The translations under genes and the position numbers were made by a program. Under the pieces are notes generated by a model. It had not been told where the DNA came from, did not search any database, and saw nothing but the letters and a program-made list of their open reading frames with translations. 12,860 nucleotides of DNA from the NCBI GenBank assembly GCA_900543505.1, contig UQSB01000055.1, positions 1 to 12,860 on the forward strand. Reading direction: 5' to 3'. Within the stretch, counting starts at the first letter, position 1, and each line of letters begins with the position of its first letter. The DNA is from an uncultured Collinsella sp. (GTDB lineage: Bacteria > Actinomycetota > Coriobacteriia > Coriobacteriales > Coriobacteriaceae). This document shows, one piece after another, positions 12,328 to 12,860 of the stretch.

Positions 12328-12860
12328 ATGGCGAACGACAGCAAGACATGGCGGTGCGGAAAGTATGAGCTCAGCTTTGACCGTCCGCGCATCATGGGCG
12401 TCCTCAACGTGACGCCCGATTCGTTTAGCGATGGCGGGGAGCATTTCGACCCGGATGCCGCGATCGAGTATGGCCTGGCGATGCTTGACGCCGGCGCCGA
12501 CATCATCGACGTGGGCGGTGAGTCCACGCGCCCCGGCTTTACCCCGGTTAATCCCGACGAGGAGGCTCGCCGCGTGCTGCCCGTGGTGCGCGCGCTGGCC
12601 AAAGAGGGCGCCATCGTCTCGATCGACACGCGCCACGTGGCGGTTGCCAAGGCGGCCGTGCGCTGCGGCGCCTCGATCGTCAACGACGTGACGGGCTTCA
12701 CCGACCCCAAGATGGTCGAGTTTGTTAAGACGAGCACCTGCGGCGTCATCGTGATGCATGCCGGCGAGGTCGCCGCGCCCGCACGCACGCACGCAACGGT
12801 GCAGCTCGATACCTCGGCTGCGGCGTTTGTTGCCGAGAAGGCGCGCGAGGCGGCTGCCGA
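12328..12860 (+). CDS. folP: Dihydropteroate synthase (partial, cut by the window end)
   Basis: The first 177 codons of the folate-pathway enzyme that joins 6-hydroxymethyl-7,8-dihydropterin pyrophosphate to p-aminobenzoate; it is the sulfonamide target. IMGVLNVTPDSFSDGG (22-37) with metal-binding N27, IIDVGGESTRPG (59-70), VSIDTRH (97-103) with D100, and IVNDVTG (117-123) with N119 are all in place. The perfect AGGAGG at 12316-12321 selects the ATG at 12328 rather than the one at 12322, which touches the ribosome binding site. After VMH (142-144) the usual G-x-P-x-x-M-Q element is not obvious; AGEVAAPARTHATVQL (145-160) stands there instead, an apparent loop variation. Whether other folate genes follow is beyond the edge. 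Confidence 0.95.
   Translation, partial: MANDSKTWRCGKYELSFDRPRIMGVLNVTPDSFSDGGEHFDPDAAIEYGLAMLDAGADIIDVGGESTRPGFTPVNPDEEARRVLPVVRALAKEGAIVSIDTRHVAVAKAAVRCGASIVNDVTGFTDPKMVEFVKTSTCGVIVMHAGEVAAPARTHATVQLDTSAAAFVAEKAREAAA

Overview
The window looks like a chromosomal housekeeping region from a high-GC anaerobic actinobacterium, most likely Collinsella or a close Coriobacteriia relative. That placement is inference from GC-rich codon use, strong AGGAGG-type ribosome binding sites, the paired ferredoxin/NADP oxidoreductase genes, and intergenic spaces packed with palindromic repeats. No marker gene in the window proves the genus.

Layout. Positions 1-489 hold no gene but a dense repeat element: three 55-bp hairpin units on an 80-bp period, enclosed by a perfect 23-bp inverted repeat, then a terminator. 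Five minus-strand genes follow when read right to left: glmU, prs and pth (amino-sugar nucleotide, PRPP and peptidyl-tRNA recycling functions), then nfnA and nfnB, which together resemble the electron-bifurcating NADH-dependent ferredoxin:NADP+ oxidoreductase. Terminators or large hairpins separate glmU, prs, pth and nfnA. Only nfnA and nfnB overlap.

Positions 6759-10013 carry a plus-strand energy-coupling-factor (ECF) vitamin-type importer: a T component, a fused double ATPase and an S component with overlapping or nearly overlapping ends. The ATPase fusion carries a repeat-like palindrome in the linker between its two ABC halves. Positions 10014-10547 form a convergent intergenic space built from two long imperfect palindromes and two degenerate direct repeats, with a bidirectional terminator at the apex of one palindrome. 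Exonuclease III (minus) and a Sir2 deacylase (plus) diverge from about 11420. The right edge holds the first 177 codons of dihydropteroate synthase.

The genes are conventional. The unusual content is palindromic: five large inverted-repeat structures (54-392, 3847-3951, 8445-8635, 10053-10220, 10315-10474), one of them inside a coding sequence. The strongest candidate for something undescribed is the regular hairpin array at 134-349.
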